In this document: one piece after another, positions 1 through 10,860 of the stretch
How the letters are laid out: each line of letters starts with the position of its first letter
Numbering within the stretch: the first letter of the stretch is position 1
NCBI GenBank assembly: GCA_024694675.1
Contig: JAILJO010000055.1
Span: forward strand, 1-37,662
Origin: Bacteroidales bacterium
GTDB lineage: Bacteria; Bacteroidota; Bacteroidia; Bacteroidales; UBA932
Direction: 5' to 3'
Length of the DNA: 37,662 nt
Made by a program: the position numbers and the translations under genes
Notes under the pieces: model-generated
The model's input: only the letters and a program-made list of their open reading frames with translations
The model's database searches: none
Told to the model about the DNA's origin: nothing

Positions 1-1521
1 TACCTCCTTGAACTGTCCGGAAGATACGACGGTACTTCCCGTTTCCAGAAGGGTCACCAGTGGGGCTTCTTCCCGTCCGCATCCCTGGGCTGGAGAATCT
101 CCGAGGAACCGTTCTTCCGTCCTGCCAAGAGTTTTGTGGACAACTTCAAGTTCCGCCTCTCCTACGGTAACCTTGGCAACCAGGTGGTGCGTACATCGTC
201 CGGAGCGCAGAACTACTATGCATATCTCCGCAAGATTTCCATCAATGACTTTGAAGGCTATTCCTTCGGTGAAGGAACCACCATGGGCAAGTATGCAACC
301 CTTGGCGCTCCCGTGGATGCCAACCTTACATGGGAAACGGCGGAGCAGTACAACGCCGGCGTGGATTTCGCGGCTCTGAAGAACCGCCTCACGTTCACCG
401 GTGAAATCTATCGCAGAAACACCCTGAACATGCTCACGGCCGGTCCTGACCTGCCTGCCATTTACGGTGCAAGTTCGCCTCAGACCAACGCCGCGGACCT
501 CAAGACTACCGGTTACGAACTCTCCGTCAGCTGGAGAGACCAGTTCAACCTCTTTGGCCATCCCTTCGGATACGGCATCAGGGGCACCCTCAGTGACTAC
601 AAGTCTTACATTACCCGTTTCAACAATCCCACCAAGTCCCTCGCCATGTCCTACTACAAAGGCATGCGCATAGGAGAAATCTGGGGCTTCGAGGTGGACG
701 GTCTCTTTGCCACCGACGAGGAAGCAAAAGACTACACCACCAATGTCCTGGACTGCAGCGGCTACATTTCCAGCCGTATGACCGGCGGCTTCCTGGCAGG
801 TGACCTCCGTTTCGTGGACCAGGATAACGACGGCCATTACCAGATAGACGCCGACGGCCACTATGTCCTTGACGAAAACGACAACAGGATACTTCTCCCT
901 GAAGACGAGTGGAGAGTGAACACCCTCAGCCTTGGCAGCAACACAGTGGACGATCCCGGTGACCGCAAGATCCTGGGCAACGCCCTTCCCAGCCTCCAGT
1001 ACGGCGTAACCGTCAACTTCGATTATATGGGATTCGATGTAATGGCCTTCTTCCAGGGCACCGGTAACCATTACTGGTACCCCGCAGGCATGAACTACAT
1101 GTTCTGGGGCCCTTACAGCTATCCTTATGTCTCCTTCCTGCAGCGTGACTTCATAGACCGCGTTTGGTCAGAGGAGAATCCGGACACTTATTTCCCTCGT
1201 CCCCGTGCATACTCTTCAACGGGCGGTGAGCTTTCCAAGGTGAACAGCCGCTACCTGCAGAACACGCGTTACCTTCGTTTCAAGAACCTGACCATAGGCT
1301 ATACTCTTCCCGGCAAACTCACCGGAAAAGTCGGCCTTGAAAAGGTCCGCGTCTACTTCTCCGGAGAGAATCTGGAATACTGGTCACCTCTCAAGAAGTA
1401 CACCAAGTACCTTGATCCTGAATCTGCCTACACCCGTGACACCGGCAGCTCCGCTGCGCAGGATCACATGAGCTATCCCTGGCAGAAGACCTACATGTTT
1501 GGCGTAGACATCACTTTCTAA
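1..1521 (+). CDS. SusC/RagA-family TonB-linked outer membrane protein, C-terminal part (5' end outside window)
   Basis: Frame 1 is open from base 1 (YLLELSGRYDGTSRFQKGHQWGFFPSASLGWRISEEPFF...) into the 136..1521 ORF; SusC-like C-terminus (RYLRFKNLTIGYTLP...VYFSGENLEYWSPLKKY..DPE); followed by susD. Confidence 0.93.
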   Translation, partial: YLLELSGRYDGTSRFQKGHQWGFFPSASLGWRISEEPFFRPAKSFVDNFKFRLSYGNLGNQVVRTSSGAQNYYAYLRKISINDFEGYSFGEGTTMGKYATLGAPVDANLTWETAEQYNAGVDFAALKNRLTFTGEIYRRNTLNMLTAGPDLPAIYGASSPQTNAADLKTTGYELSVSWRDQFNLFGHPFGYGIRGTLSDYKSYITRFNNPTKSLAMSYYKGMRIGEIWGFEVDGLFATDEEAKDYTTNVLDCSGYISSRMTGGFLAGDLRFVDQDNDGHYQIDADGHYVLDENDNRILLPEDEWRVNTLSLGSNTVDDPGDRKILGNALPSLQYGVTVNFDYMGFDVMAFFQGTGNHYWYPAGMNYMFWGPYSYPYVSFLQRDFIDRVWSEENPDTYFPRPRAYSSTGGELSKVNSRYLQNTRYLRFKNLTIGYTLPGKLTGKVGLEKVRVYFSGENLEYWSPLKKYTKYLDPESAYTRDTGSSAAQDHMSYPWQKTYMFGVDITF

Positions 1522-1539
1522 CGGATGGAGGACAAGAAC

Positions 1540-3369
1540 ATGAAAAAAATAGTATTATTCGCAATAGCAGCTCTCTGCCTCATTTCATGCGACAAATTCC
1601 TTGACAGGACGCCAAAGGCTACCCTGGCTACGGAGAACTACTTCCGTGACGAAACGGACCTCCAGCTGTTCTCCAACACCTTCTACAACAACCTGCTCCC
1701 CAAGGAACCTTATGAGGAGCAGAGTGACCATCTTGTATGTCTTAACCTCAGCGCGGTCATGCGTGGCGGAAACAACCGCACAGTGCCCAACTCCGGCGGC
1801 GGCTGGGGAAGCGGCAGCGGTGCGTGGGGAGACCTCCGCAAGATGAATACACTCCTTGAATACATAGACAAGTGCGAAGACAAGGACGCAGTGGTGAAAT
1901 ACACCGCTGTCACAAGATTCTTCCGCGCTTACTTCTATTTCAATATGATCAAGCGCTTCGGCGACGTTCCGTGGATTGACGAGCAGCTGGAAACAGACTC
2001 TGAGAACCTCTATCGTCCCCGCGACAGCCGCGAGGTCATCATGGACCACATGCTGGAAGACATTGACTACGCTATTGATAACCTTCCCGCCACGGTGAGC
2101 ACATACCGCGTGAACCGCTGGACGGCACTGGCGCTCAAGGCCCGCTTCTGCCTGTTTGAAGGTACTTTCCGCAAGTACCACAACCCGGCGCAGTATCCTG
2201 AGATGTATATCGAACAGCTTCCTGACGACAGCCGCACTTCGGCCGACTATCTGAAGCTCGCCGCAGACGCCGCTGAGGAGATTATTAACGACGGCCCCTA
2301 CAAGCTGGCACAGCTTGCAGATTACCGCCTTCTCTTCGCAAACGTAGACGCAAACAAGGATGAGTTCATCCTGGCCATCAAGAACGACCAGAGCCTCCAG
2401 ATCTGCAACAACTCCACCGCTTTCGCAGTGATGTCAACCCAGGGCACACCGGGCTTCACCCGCAAGTTCATCGCCGGAGTCCTCATGGCGGACGGCACCC
2501 GCTTCACGGACCAGGCAGGCTGGGAGACCATGCAGTTCGCCCAGGAAATGCAGAACCGTGATCCCCGCCTTTCCGCCATCACGGTGGGAACAAACTGCGT
2601 GTGGCTTGGGGACGAGGCCGTATCGGCCCCCGACCTTGGTTGCAGCGTCACCGGTTACCAGGTGCAGAAATACGTCATGGACAAGACCCTCCCGGAATGG
2701 GGACGTGTGGACAAGGCGTATAACGACATCCCTGTCTTCCGCTATGCAGAGGTCCTTCTCAACTATGCGGAAGCCAAGGCTGAACTTGGTACTATTGACC
2801 AGCCTGATATTGACAATACAATCAATAAACTCCGCGACCGCGTTGGCATGACGGCCGGTCATCTTGACCTCACTGCTGCCAATACAACTCCTGACCCGTA
2901 TCTCTCGGGTGAGGAATTCGGATATCAGCATGTCTCCGGCACCAATGCCGGCGTCATCCTGGAAATCCGCCGTGAGCGCGCCATAGAGCTTGCCATGGAA
3001 GGCTTCCGCCTCTCTGACCTCATCCGCTGGAGGGAAGGAAAATGCCTGGAACAGCCCATTTACGGCATGTATTTCCCCGGCGTTGGCAAGTATGACCTCA
3101 CCGGGGACGGCAAGGCCGATATCAATATCTGGCAGGATACCGATCCCAAGAGCAAGGACGTCGTAGACTTCCAGCTTGGTGTTTCCACCGGCATAGAGCT
3201 CACGGAAACCAGCAAGGGATATGTATACCATCATAATAATATAGAACGGAGCTTTAACGAAGCCCGCGACTACTATTATCCTATCCCCACCAAGGAGCGT
3301 CAGCTGTATCATCAGAAAGGTGTGCTGCTGAAGCAGAACCCCGGCTGGGCAGACGGACTCAGCTATTAA
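1540..3369 (+). CDS. SusD/RagB-family nutrient-binding lipoprotein
   Basis: Lipoprotein signal MKKIVLFAIAALCLISCDKFLDRTPKATL; SusD-like C-terminal features (EIRRERAIELAMEGFRLSDLIRW, YYYPIPTKE); start moved to ATG 1540. Confidence 0.95.
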   Translation: MKKIVLFAIAALCLISCDKFLDRTPKATLATENYFRDETDLQLFSNTFYNNLLPKEPYEEQSDHLVCLNLSAVMRGGNNRTVPNSGGGWGSGSGAWGDLRKMNTLLEYIDKCEDKDAVVKYTAVTRFFRAYFYFNMIKRFGDVPWIDEQLETDSENLYRPRDSREVIMDHMLEDIDYAIDNLPATVSTYRVNRWTALALKARFCLFEGTFRKYHNPAQYPEMYIEQLPDDSRTSADYLKLAADAAEEIINDGPYKLAQLADYRLLFANVDANKDEFILAIKNDQSLQICNNSTAFAVMSTQGTPGFTRKFIAGVLMADGTRFTDQAGWETMQFAQEMQNRDPRLSAITVGTNCVWLGDEAVSAPDLGCSVTGYQVQKYVMDKTLPEWGRVDKAYNDIPVFRYAEVLLNYAEAKAELGTIDQPDIDNTINKLRDRVGMTAGHLDLTAANTTPDPYLSGEEFGYQHVSGTNAGVILEIRRERAIELAMEGFRLSDLIRWREGKCLEQPIYGMYFPGVGKYDLTGDGKADINIWQDTDPKSKDVVDFQLGVSTGIELTETSKGYVYHHNNIERSFNEARDYYYPIPTKERQLYHQKGVLLKQNPGWADGLSY

Positions 3370-3388
3370 TTTTTAAGGGATTAGCATT

Positions 3389-6300
3389 ATGAAAATCAAC
3401 AATATACTTAAGTCAATAGCGGCAGTCGCAGCAGGTGTCCTTCTTGCGGGCTGCCAGCAGACAGAACAGGATACCGAGGCCCGTGCGGTAGCCGCCGGCG
3501 AGACATATCTTGTCTTCGAATCGCGCAATGCCGCGGAACAGGAAGTCCCTGTCTATGCGGACGGAGACTGGGCCGTTGACGTGGACAGCGAATGGATAGA
3601 AGTGTCTCCCATGACCGGAACCGGCATGGGGTCAATCACCGTGAAGGTGACGGACAACCTTGCCACCGGCGGTGTGGACAATCTTCCCCGTAAAGGTACG
3701 ATTACCATCCAGGGAGGAACGGCGCTCCGCAATGCCGTCATTACCGTCTATCAGAATGGTGACACATATTTCGGCGTCAAGGAATATACCCTTGCGGAAC
3801 TTGCAGATCTGGACGATGAAACCGTAGGCAAGCTCTCCAACATGGATGTGGTTGCCGTTACCAAGGGCGGTTTTATCCTGGAGCAAAGCGGTAAAAGGGT
3901 TTTTGTCCAGGGTGCACGCGAAGTCAAGGCCGGAGACGTGGTCTCCCTTAACGGTAAGAAGAAAACCATCTACGGCAATCCCGGATTCGAAGTGGATGAG
4001 GTTCAGGTCCTTCAGAGCAAGGAGATAGTTTATCCCACCGCTACTGACATGACCGCCCAGCTTGGTTCGTACGATGGCAGCATCCTCTTCTGCGCCCTCA
4101 AGGGTTCGCTTGTGAACGGCGTCCTTAAAGTGGGCTCTGCAAGCGTCCAGATACTTGACCCCATCGATGCCCTTGGTATGGATGCCGTAGACCTTCACAA
4201 GGTTACGGTATCCGGTTATGCTGTGGGTAAGAGCGGCTCCACAGGCTACTTCGTAGCCGTTTCCGTCGCTGACGAAGGTGCCGACGAGTCCCTTGTCCCT
4301 TATCCCCTCAAGTGGGCAATCGGCAAGGACCTCAATTATAGCAACGCCACTTTCAACAACGATAATCCCCGCATAGATCCCGTCCAGGGTATAGGTTACA
4401 TTGAATATGTTCCTTTCGATCTTGAAGGCACCAATTCCCAGGGCAACTACAAGCTGGATGTTTCGGGCAACAACCCTCGTGTCACGGGTCCTTGGGTCAA
4501 TGACTACTGGCTCTTCTACGGAAACGGCGCCATCAAGGCCGGAACGGATGTGGAGATTGCCTTCGAGATGCGTTCCTCCAAGTGGGGCCAGAAGTTCTGG
4601 CTGCTTGAATACCTGGACGGTGACCAGTGGCTGCCTGCAGGTGAACCCCAGAGCTCTACTGAGCCCGGAGAAGAGGTTTTCTATACCTGCGCAACCAACA
4701 TCGACGGTGCTACCAACCAGCCGGTGATGGAGACCATCCACTTCCGCAAGAATAACGACCATCTCCAGATTCGCCTCCGTTGCGTTGTCAACTGGAGAGG
4801 TGGCGGAGATCCCATGTCACCCTGCCGTTCCACGGCATCGTCCCGCCTTTCCATAACCAATGTGGACGACGATACATATCGTCCTCACGTGACCATCCTC
4901 AAGGAAGGAGACGGCGTGGAGAAAGACCCTGTGTACGCAAATATAGAGGTGTCTGCAGACCTTCTTACCTTCAACGGAACGCCGGACGCTCCCAAGACCC
5001 TCAAGGTAAAATCGGACTACGATTTCACCATTTCTACCTCTTACGACTGGCTCACCTTTGACGTGGCCGAGGGCCCTGCAGGGGAGGAGACGGCCGTAGC
5101 CGTAACCTGCGCGCCCAGCGAGCTCTCAGAGCTTCGTGAAGGCACCATCCGCATAGTCTCCGAGGATTCCGAGAAAGTGATTAACGTGGTGCAGAGCGCC
5201 GCAGGTCAGATGCTTGATCCTTTCATCAGCGTTTCCACCGGCAATTATTTTGAAATCCCTGCCGTGGCAGGTACCAAGAATCTAACCATTCAGTCCAATA
5301 CAGAGTTCCAGACGGAGGTCCTTGCAGACTGGCTGACGCTTGAGGCATTGGAGACCAAGGCAATGGTTGACTGGACAGAATACAAAGTGTCGTATCTGGC
5401 AAATGATGTTGAGGCTGAACGCACGGGAACGATCCGTTTCTATAACACGGAGAAGAATCTCGAGACAGTTGTAACCTTCGTTCAGGCAGCCAAGTCACCG
5501 GAACCCGAATTCCCGGAGGGTGTTTATTTCCAGGACGATTTTGAGTGGCTGGCTCCTTTTGTCGCCGCATACAAGGCATCTAAGACCGTGGCCGAAGGCG
5601 CTATGGATCCCGTGGCCAACAATCTCGCAAGCCATGAGCAGCCCAATATCTGGTCTATTGCCGATCTCGCTTCCACTCTTGGCGCCGAATTTGAGGCAAG
5701 GGGCTACATCGACCTCAACAAGGATGCGAAAACCCTGTATATGCAGGAGAATTACTTTAAGATGGGCGCAACCAACAAGCACACGGGTTTGCAGCTTCCT
5801 TCAGTCAAATTTGGAGAGACTCCCGTTGATGCGGACTTCACCTTCGACTGGTGCGCACATATGACAGGAAAGGGCGTAATAGACGATGTCACCATTACCG
5901 TTGAAATTGTAGAAGGCCCTGGCAGTTTTGCCGATACCGGCACTCAGAAATCCGGTGAGATTGCAACTGCGCAGGAGACCGGTCACCTGGCGTGGCAGCA
6001 CGCAAAAGTAACGCTTGTGGGTGTTACAAATGCGACCAGAATTCAGATTCATCCTACCCACTACAACGATGGAGCGGGCGCTTCCCAGCAGCGCTGGCAC
6101 CTTGACAACATCAAGATTGCCGAGCCCGAGGCTCCCAAGCCTGCAGTTGGAGAAAAACTCCTTGAAGAATGGTGGAAGGGTGGCGCAAAAGATATTACAC
6201 CTTCTGAGTACAGCGCTTCCGCGAATAGAACCACCAAGGTGTTCGGCGGCGCATCCGTTACCTATACTGAGGGTGGATCCGGTACGAAGCTCAAGGATGA

Positions 6301-6688
6301 CGGTCTGGTGTATTATGACAAGATTGCAAATATCACGGACCCCAACGAGGACTATCGTTACAACCTTCTGGTTTCAAAAGGCGGCGGATACCTCGAAATG
6401 TCCGGCATACCTTGTGAAGGCGTAAAGACAGCTACGCTTATATACAGGAGTAATTACGTCGTCACAAATCACCAGGTGACCTCCGCGACGAGCGGAGTGT
6501 TGGTGGGCGAACTCTCAGCCACCACTACGCCCAAGCTGGATCTTGAGACTAAGAACACCAATACTATCTCCTGCACCGTTACAATCCCGGAAGGCACAAA
6601 GAGCCTCATTCTGAGGATTACGGATACAAATTCCAGCAGTAACATCCGCGTAGACGGCATTGAACTGGTTGTCACAGAGGTCTGGTAA
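3389..6688 (+). CDS. Large surface lipoprotein with BACON-like repeats, probably a PUL-associated glycan-binding protein
   Basis: Signal peptide with lipobox LLAGCQQ; repeated BACON-like segments (VYADGDWAVDVDSEWIEVSP; SDYDFTISTSYDWLTFDVAEGPAGEETAVAVTC; SNTEFQTEVLADWLTLE); directly downstream of susCD. Confidence 0.75.
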   Translation: MKINNILKSIAAVAAGVLLAGCQQTEQDTEARAVAAGETYLVFESRNAAEQEVPVYADGDWAVDVDSEWIEVSPMTGTGMGSITVKVTDNLATGGVDNLPRKGTITIQGGTALRNAVITVYQNGDTYFGVKEYTLAELADLDDETVGKLSNMDVVAVTKGGFILEQSGKRVFVQGAREVKAGDVVSLNGKKKTIYGNPGFEVDEVQVLQSKEIVYPTATDMTAQLGSYDGSILFCALKGSLVNGVLKVGSASVQILDPIDALGMDAVDLHKVTVSGYAVGKSGSTGYFVAVSVADEGADESLVPYPLKWAIGKDLNYSNATFNNDNPRIDPVQGIGYIEYVPFDLEGTNSQGNYKLDVSGNNPRVTGPWVNDYWLFYGNGAIKAGTDVEIAFEMRSSKWGQKFWLLEYLDGDQWLPAGEPQSSTEPGEEVFYTCATNIDGATNQPVMETIHFRKNNDHLQIRLRCVVNWRGGGDPMSPCRSTASSRLSITNVDDDTYRPHVTILKEGDGVEKDPVYANIEVSADLLTFNGTPDAPKTLKVKSDYDFTISTSYDWLTFDVAEGPAGEETAVAVTCAPSELSELREGTIRIVSEDSEKVINVVQSAAGQMLDPFISVSTGNYFEIPAVAGTKNLTIQSNTEFQTEVLADWLTLEALETKAMVDWTEYKVSYLANDVEAERTGTIRFYNTEKNLETVVTFVQAAKSPEPEFPEGVYFQDDFEWLAPFVAAYKASKTVAEGAMDPVANNLASHEQPNIWSIADLASTLGAEFEARGYIDLNKDAKTLYMQENYFKMGATNKHTGLQLPSVKFGETPVDADFTFDWCAHMTGKGVIDDVTITVEIVEGPGSFADTGTQKSGEIATAQETGHLAWQHAKVTLVGVTNATRIQIHPTHYNDGAGASQQRWHLDNIKIAEPEAPKPAVGEKLLEEWWKGGAKDITPSEYSASANRTTKVFGGASVTYTEGGSGTKLKDDGLVYYDKIANITDPNEDYRYNLLVSKGGGYLEMSGIPCEGVKTATLIYRSNYVVTNHQVTSATSGVLVGELSATTTPKLDLETKNTNTISCTVTIPEGTKSLILRITDTNSSSNIRVDGIELVVTEVW

Positions 6689-6711
6689 TAACGACTTATA
6701 ACCATTAATAA

Positions 6712-6810
6712 AATGATAAAGTCACATACAATGTAACCAACACTAATACAAAGGATAATAAATACGTCCAGATGTGCGGTGTTGAAATCTGGGGCTTCCC
6801 GACAGATTAG
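6712..6810 (+). pseudogene. Orphan C-terminal coding remnant downstream of the BACON lipoprotein
   Basis: Frame 1 reads NDKVTYNVTNTNTKDNKYVQMCGVEIWGFPTD*, resembling the C-terminus of the upstream ORF (RITDTNSSSNIRVDGIELVVTEVW*). Confidence 0.5.
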
Positions 6811-6855
6811 TCAACTTTCGCATTAACAGGGATTAATTCCCTCTCTAATCATTGA

Positions 6856-6884
6856 AGGGCCGCCTTGTTTGGCGGCCCTTTTTT
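6856..6884 (+). terminator. Rho-independent terminator
   Basis: AGGGCCGCC-TTGTTT-GGCGGCCCT followed by a T-run. Confidence 0.85.
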
Positions 6885-6885
6885 G

Positions 6886-6916
6886 TTGTTATTTCCAATT
6901 CTTTTTCGTAACTTTG
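6886..6916 (+). promoter_or_regulatory. Putative Bacteroidetes promoter for gyrA
   Basis: TTG (6886-6888), 20-nt spacer, TAACTTTG (6909-6916), matching the TAnnTTTG -7 consensus. Confidence 0.5.
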
Positions 6917-6942
6917 TATGTTTATAAGAACATACAAGAAAT

Positions 6943-9480
6943 ATGGATAACAACGAAGAGAAGAATCAGTTCGAGGAGCAGGAAAACACCGGATACATAG
7001 AGCAGGTAGAGATAGACCACGAGATGCGTACCGCGTACATCGACTACTCGATGTCCGTCATCGTTTCACGTGCCCTGCCGGACGCCCGCGACGGCCTCAA
7101 ACCCGTCCAGAGGCGCGTCCTCTTTGGTATGGACAACATGGGCCTCAGCTTCAATGGCCAGACCAAGAAGAGCGCCCGTATAGTTGGTGAGGTCATGGGT
7201 AAGTATCACCCGCACGGAGACTCCAGCGTGTACGACGCCATGGTCCGCCTGGGCCAGGAATGGAACCAGCGCTACCCCCTTGTAAAGGGCCAGGGCAACT
7301 TCGGCAGCGTGGACGGAGACTCTCCCGCCGCCATGCGATACACGGAAGCCAAGCTCATGAAAATGGCGGAGGACGTCCTTGGAGATATGGACAAGGACAC
7401 CGTGGACATGGCCCTCAACTTTGACGATACCCTGGAAGAGCCCACCGTCGTCCCCACCAAGGCCCCGCTGCTGCTCCTTAACGGCGCATCCGGCATTGCC
7501 GTTGGCATGGCCACCAACATGGCTCCCCACAACCTTGGCGAATGCTGCGACGCCATCTGCGCATATATCGACAATCCTGAAATCACCGTCGATGAACTCA
7601 TGCAGTACGTCAAGGGCCCTGATTTCCCCACCGGAGGCATCGTCATGGGCAAGTCCGGTATCCGCGAAGCCTACGAAACCGGCCGCGGCAGGGTAGTGAT
7701 CCGTTCCAAGACGGAGATCGAGGTGGACGAGCACGGCCGCGAAACCATCGTCGTCACGGAAATCCCCTACATGGTGAACAAGCGTGAGATGATTGAGAAG
7801 ATTGCCCAGCTGGCAGATGAGAAGAAGGTTGAAGGCATCTCCTACATCAACGATGAAAGCTCCCGCGGAGAAACCCGCGTGGTCATACGCCTCAAGCAGG
7901 GAACCAACTCCGGAGTGGTACTGAACATGCTGTTCAAGTACAGCCCTCTCCAGAGCAGTTTCTCCTTCAATAACGTCGCCCTTGTTAAGGGTCGTCCCCG
8001 CACTCTCAGCCTCAAGGAAATCATCAAGGAATTTGTGGAATTCAGGCACGAGGTCGTCGTCCGCCGCACCAAGTTCGAGCTGGACAAAGCCCAGAAGCGC
8101 GCCCACATCCTGGAAGGTCTCCTCAAGGCCATGGACATCATCGACGAAATTGTCCACATCATCCGCTATGAGACAAAGAGCATCGAAGAGGCAAAGGCCA
8201 TGCTCATGGAACGCTACCAGTTCTCCGAGGCCCAGGCATCGGCAATCGTGGAGATGCGTCTCCGCCAGCTGGTTGGCTTGGAGCGTGAGAAACTGCAGAA
8301 TGAGTACGATGAACTCATGCGCTTCATCGAGCACTGCAAGATAGTCCTCGGTTCCGTGGAAGAGCAGCTCAAGATAGTCAAGGAAGAGACCGCAGACCTC
8401 AAGGCCCGCTACGGGGACCCCCGCCGCACGGAAATCACCATGGCGGAGGACGAGTTCAATCCTGAAGACTTCTATGCCGATGAAGACCAGGTAATCACCA
8501 TTTCCCACCTTGGCTACATCAAGCGCACCGCCCTCACTGAATTCCGCACCCAGAACCGCGGCGGCGTTGGCATGAAGGGCAGTGCCACAAGGGACGAAGA
8601 CTTCATCGAACACATCTACATCGCCAACACCCACAGCACCATGCTCCTGTTCACCCAGAAGGGACGGTGCTACTGGCTCAAGGTATACGAAATCCCGGAA
8701 GGCACCCGCACCTCCAAAGGCCGCGCCATCCAGAATATCCTCATGATAGAACCTGACGACAGCGTCCGCGCTTACCTCAACGTCAAGACCCTGAAGGACG
8801 AGGAATTCATCAACAACAACTACATCATGATGGTCACCCGTAACGGCGTGGTCAAGAAGACTTCCCTGGAAGCCTACTCCCGTCCCCGCACCAACGGCGT
8901 CAACGCCATCAACATCCGTGAGGACGATGAACTCCTCGAAGCAATCCTCACCAACGGCCGCTGCAACATCATGATTGCAGCCAACGGCGGCAGGTGCGTA
9001 AGGTTCGATGAGACAGAGGCCAGGCCTCTTGGCAGAACCTCTACCGGCGTCCGTGGCATTAATCTTGATGAAGGGGATTATGTGGTTGGCGTAGTAAGCC
9101 AGGATCCGGAAGCGGAAGATGCAGCTAAGCACCAGGTGCTGGCCGTCTCCGAAAACGGTTTCGGAAAGCGTTCAGATCCTCAGGATTACCGCCAGACCGC
9201 CCGCGGTGCCAAGGGTGTGAGAACCCTCAACATCACGGAGAAGACGGGCAGGCTGGTAGCCATCAAGAACGTCACTGATGAAGACGACCTCATGATTATC
9301 TGCCGCTCGGGACTTACAATCCGGATGCCTGTCAGCACAATACGTGTTGCCGGACGTGCTACTCAGGGCGTAAAGCTCATCAACATCAAGGAAGGGGATG
9401 CCATAGCAGCCATTTCGGTTGTAGAGCACTCTGAAGAAGAGGAAAGCCAGGCTGCAGAAGGCACACCCGCAGAAGAATAA
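6943..9480 (+). CDS. gyrA: DNA gyrase subunit A
   Basis: Full-length Gyr[71 protein letters not shown]-terminal pinwheel motifs including [10 protein letters not shown]. Confidence 0.97.
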   Translation: MDNNEEKNQFEEQENTGYIEQVEIDHEMRTAYIDYSMSVIVSRALPDARDGLKPVQRRVLFGMDNMGLSFNGQTKKSARIVGEVMGKYHPHGDSSVYDAMVRLGQEWNQRYPLVKGQGNFGSVDGDSPAAMRYTEAKLMKMAEDVLGDMDKDTVDMALNFDDTLEEPTVVPTKAPLLLLNGASGIAVGMATNMAPHNLGECCDAICAYIDNPEITVDELMQYVKGPDFPTGGIVMGKSGIREAYETGRGRVVIRSKTEIEVDEHGRETIVVTEIPYMVNKREMIEKIAQLADEKKVEGISYINDESSRGETRVVIRLKQGTNSGVVLNMLFKYSPLQSSFSFNNVALVKGRPRTLSLKEIIKEFVEFRHEVVVRRTKFELDKAQKRAHILEGLLKAMDIIDEIVHIIRYETKSIEEAKAMLMERYQFSEAQASAIVEMRLRQLVGLEREKLQNEYDELMRFIEHCKIVLGSVEEQLKIVKEETADLKARYGDPRRTEITMAEDEFNPEDFYADEDQVITISHLGYIKRTALTEFRTQNRGGVGMKGSATRDEDFIEHIYIANTHSTMLLFTQKGRCYWLKVYEIPEGTRTSKGRAIQNILMIEPDDSVRAYLNVKTLKDEEFINNNYIMMVTRNGVVKKTSLEAYSRPRTNGVNAINIREDDELLEAILTNGRCNIMIAANGGRCVRFDETEARPLGRTSTGVRGINLDEGDYVVGVVSQDPEAEDAAKHQVLAVSENGFGKRSDPQDYRQTARGAKGVRTLNITEKTGRLVAIKNVTDEDDLMIICRSGLTIRMPVSTIRVAGRATQGVKLINIKEGDAIAAISVVEHSEEEESQAAEGTPAEE

Positions 9481-9498
9481 ATTAAACTTATTATAACT

Positions 9499-10806
9499 AT
9501 GAAAAAGTTCTTACTTACCCTCGCGCTCCTCGGTACTTTTGCCGCTGCTTATGCGCAGAAGCCGGATGCAGATATGCAGAAGGCAGTAGACAAGGCCCTG
9601 GCTGCAACCCAGGATGCCAAAAAGAACATTAAGCCCGCCACCTGGATGAACCTAGGCAAGGCTTATCTCGCCGCTTACAACAACCCTACCGTAAACCTTG
9701 CACAGGGTATTGACCGTACCACCTTCTCCATGATGTTCAAGGAGCAGCCCCAGGGCACTTCCTCCGCTGTCATCGACGGCCAGGAATTCACCAAGGTAAG
9801 CTATTCCCACGTTGACGTTTTCTTCAACGCCTCAGACCTTCTGGTAATGTGGGTGGTCACCAAGCCTTCCGTTCCCGGAGACCTCCTTGGAGAGGCCGCA
9901 AAGGCTTACCACAAGGCTTTCGAGCTTGGTGGAAAGGATAAGGATATCGTCCCCAAGATGAAGGAAATCGTAGATGCATACTATAACGATGCATTCTCCG
10001 CATACTCCCTTGGCAACATGGCCCTTGCTTCTGACCTGTTCAAGGGTGCTGCAGATGTTTCCGTCCTCACCCCCAGCGCAGAGCGTAACGACGACTCCTT
10101 CTACAACACCGCCTTCACCGCCCTTCAGGTAAAGAACTATGACCGCGCTGAAGAGTACTACAACAAGTGCATCGACAACGGTCACTTCATGGAAGGTAAC
10201 GTCTACGCCTCCCTGTCAGAGATCGCCCTTGCCCAGAAGGATACCCTTAAGGCAAAGACCCTCCTGGCAACCGGCCTTACCTCCTTCCCGGACAACGCCC
10301 CCATCCTCACCAACCTCATCAACCTCTACCTTGCAACCAAGGAAGATCCCGCTAAGATCGTAGAGCTCCTTGACGAGGCCAAGAAGGCAATGCCGGACAA
10401 CGCTTCCCTCTACTATGTGGAAGGCAACATCTACACCGGAATCAAGGAATACGATAAGGCAGACGCCGCTTACAAGAAGGGTCTGGAGATCATGCCTGAC
10501 TATGACATGGCATACTACGGACTTGGCACCACCATCCTCAAGAGGGCCGAAGACCTCGTAGACCAGATGAACGCCCTCGACGTCCGTGAGTGGAAGAAGT
10601 ACGATGAGATGAAGGTCCAGCTGGACAACATGTACAAGAGCGCCATCGAGCCCTTCGAGGCCTGCTACAACTGCAGCAAGATCGCAGAGGTCAAGGCAGC
10701 AGCCGCAGACTTCCTCAAGAGACTCAACTTCCAGCTCCGTGCTGAAGGCCCCGAGTACCAGGCCGCCTACGAAAAGTGGGAAGCCATCGTGAACGAGGCT
10801 CAGTAA
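9499..10806 (+). CDS. Secreted/periplasmic tetratricopeptide repeat protein
   Basis: Signal peptide MKKFLLTLALLGTFAAAYAQ; several TPR-like units (YVEGNIYTGIKEYDKADAAYKKGLEIMPDYDMAYYGLG). Confidence 0.8.
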   Translation: MKKFLLTLALLGTFAAAYAQKPDADMQKAVDKALAATQDAKKNIKPATWMNLGKAYLAAYNNPTVNLAQGIDRTTFSMMFKEQPQGTSSAVIDGQEFTKVSYSHVDVFFNASDLLVMWVVTKPSVPGDLLGEAAKAYHKAFELGGKDKDIVPKMKEIVDAYYNDAFSAYSLGNMALASDLFKGAADVSVLTPSAERNDDSFYNTAFTALQVKNYDRAEEYYNKCIDNGHFMEGNVYASLSEIALAQKDTLKAKTLLATGLTSFPDNAPILTNLINLYLATKEDPAKIVELLDEAKKAMPDNASLYYVEGNIYTGIKEYDKADAAYKKGLEIMPDYDMAYYGLGTTILKRAEDLVDQMNALDVREWKKYDEMKVQLDNMYKSAIEPFEACYNCSKIAEVKAAAADFLKRLNFQLRAEGPEYQAAYEKWEAIVNEAQ

Positions 10807-10819
10807 TCTTCGTTACAGA

Positions 10820-10860
10820 AAACAATAAATGCCGGTCCATGGGGCCGGCATTTATTGTTT
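10820..10860. terminator. Bidirectional terminator between convergent genes
   Basis: Perfect 16-bp inverted repeat AAACAATAAATGCCGG...CCGGCATTTATTGTTT. Confidence 0.8.

Noticed and set aside
3632-4762. 376-aa minus-strand ORF
   Set aside because: Antisense to the BACON lipoprotein; no signal peptide or family features.
7201-7260. Possible fluoroquinolone-resistance change in gyrA QRDR
   Set aside because: [10 protein letters not shown] keeps the serine and aspartate at the positions equivalent to E. coli S83 and D87.
7066-9132. 688-aa ORF antisense to gyrA
   Set aside because: Mirror ORF produced by GC-rich codon usage; the plus strand is clearly gyrA.
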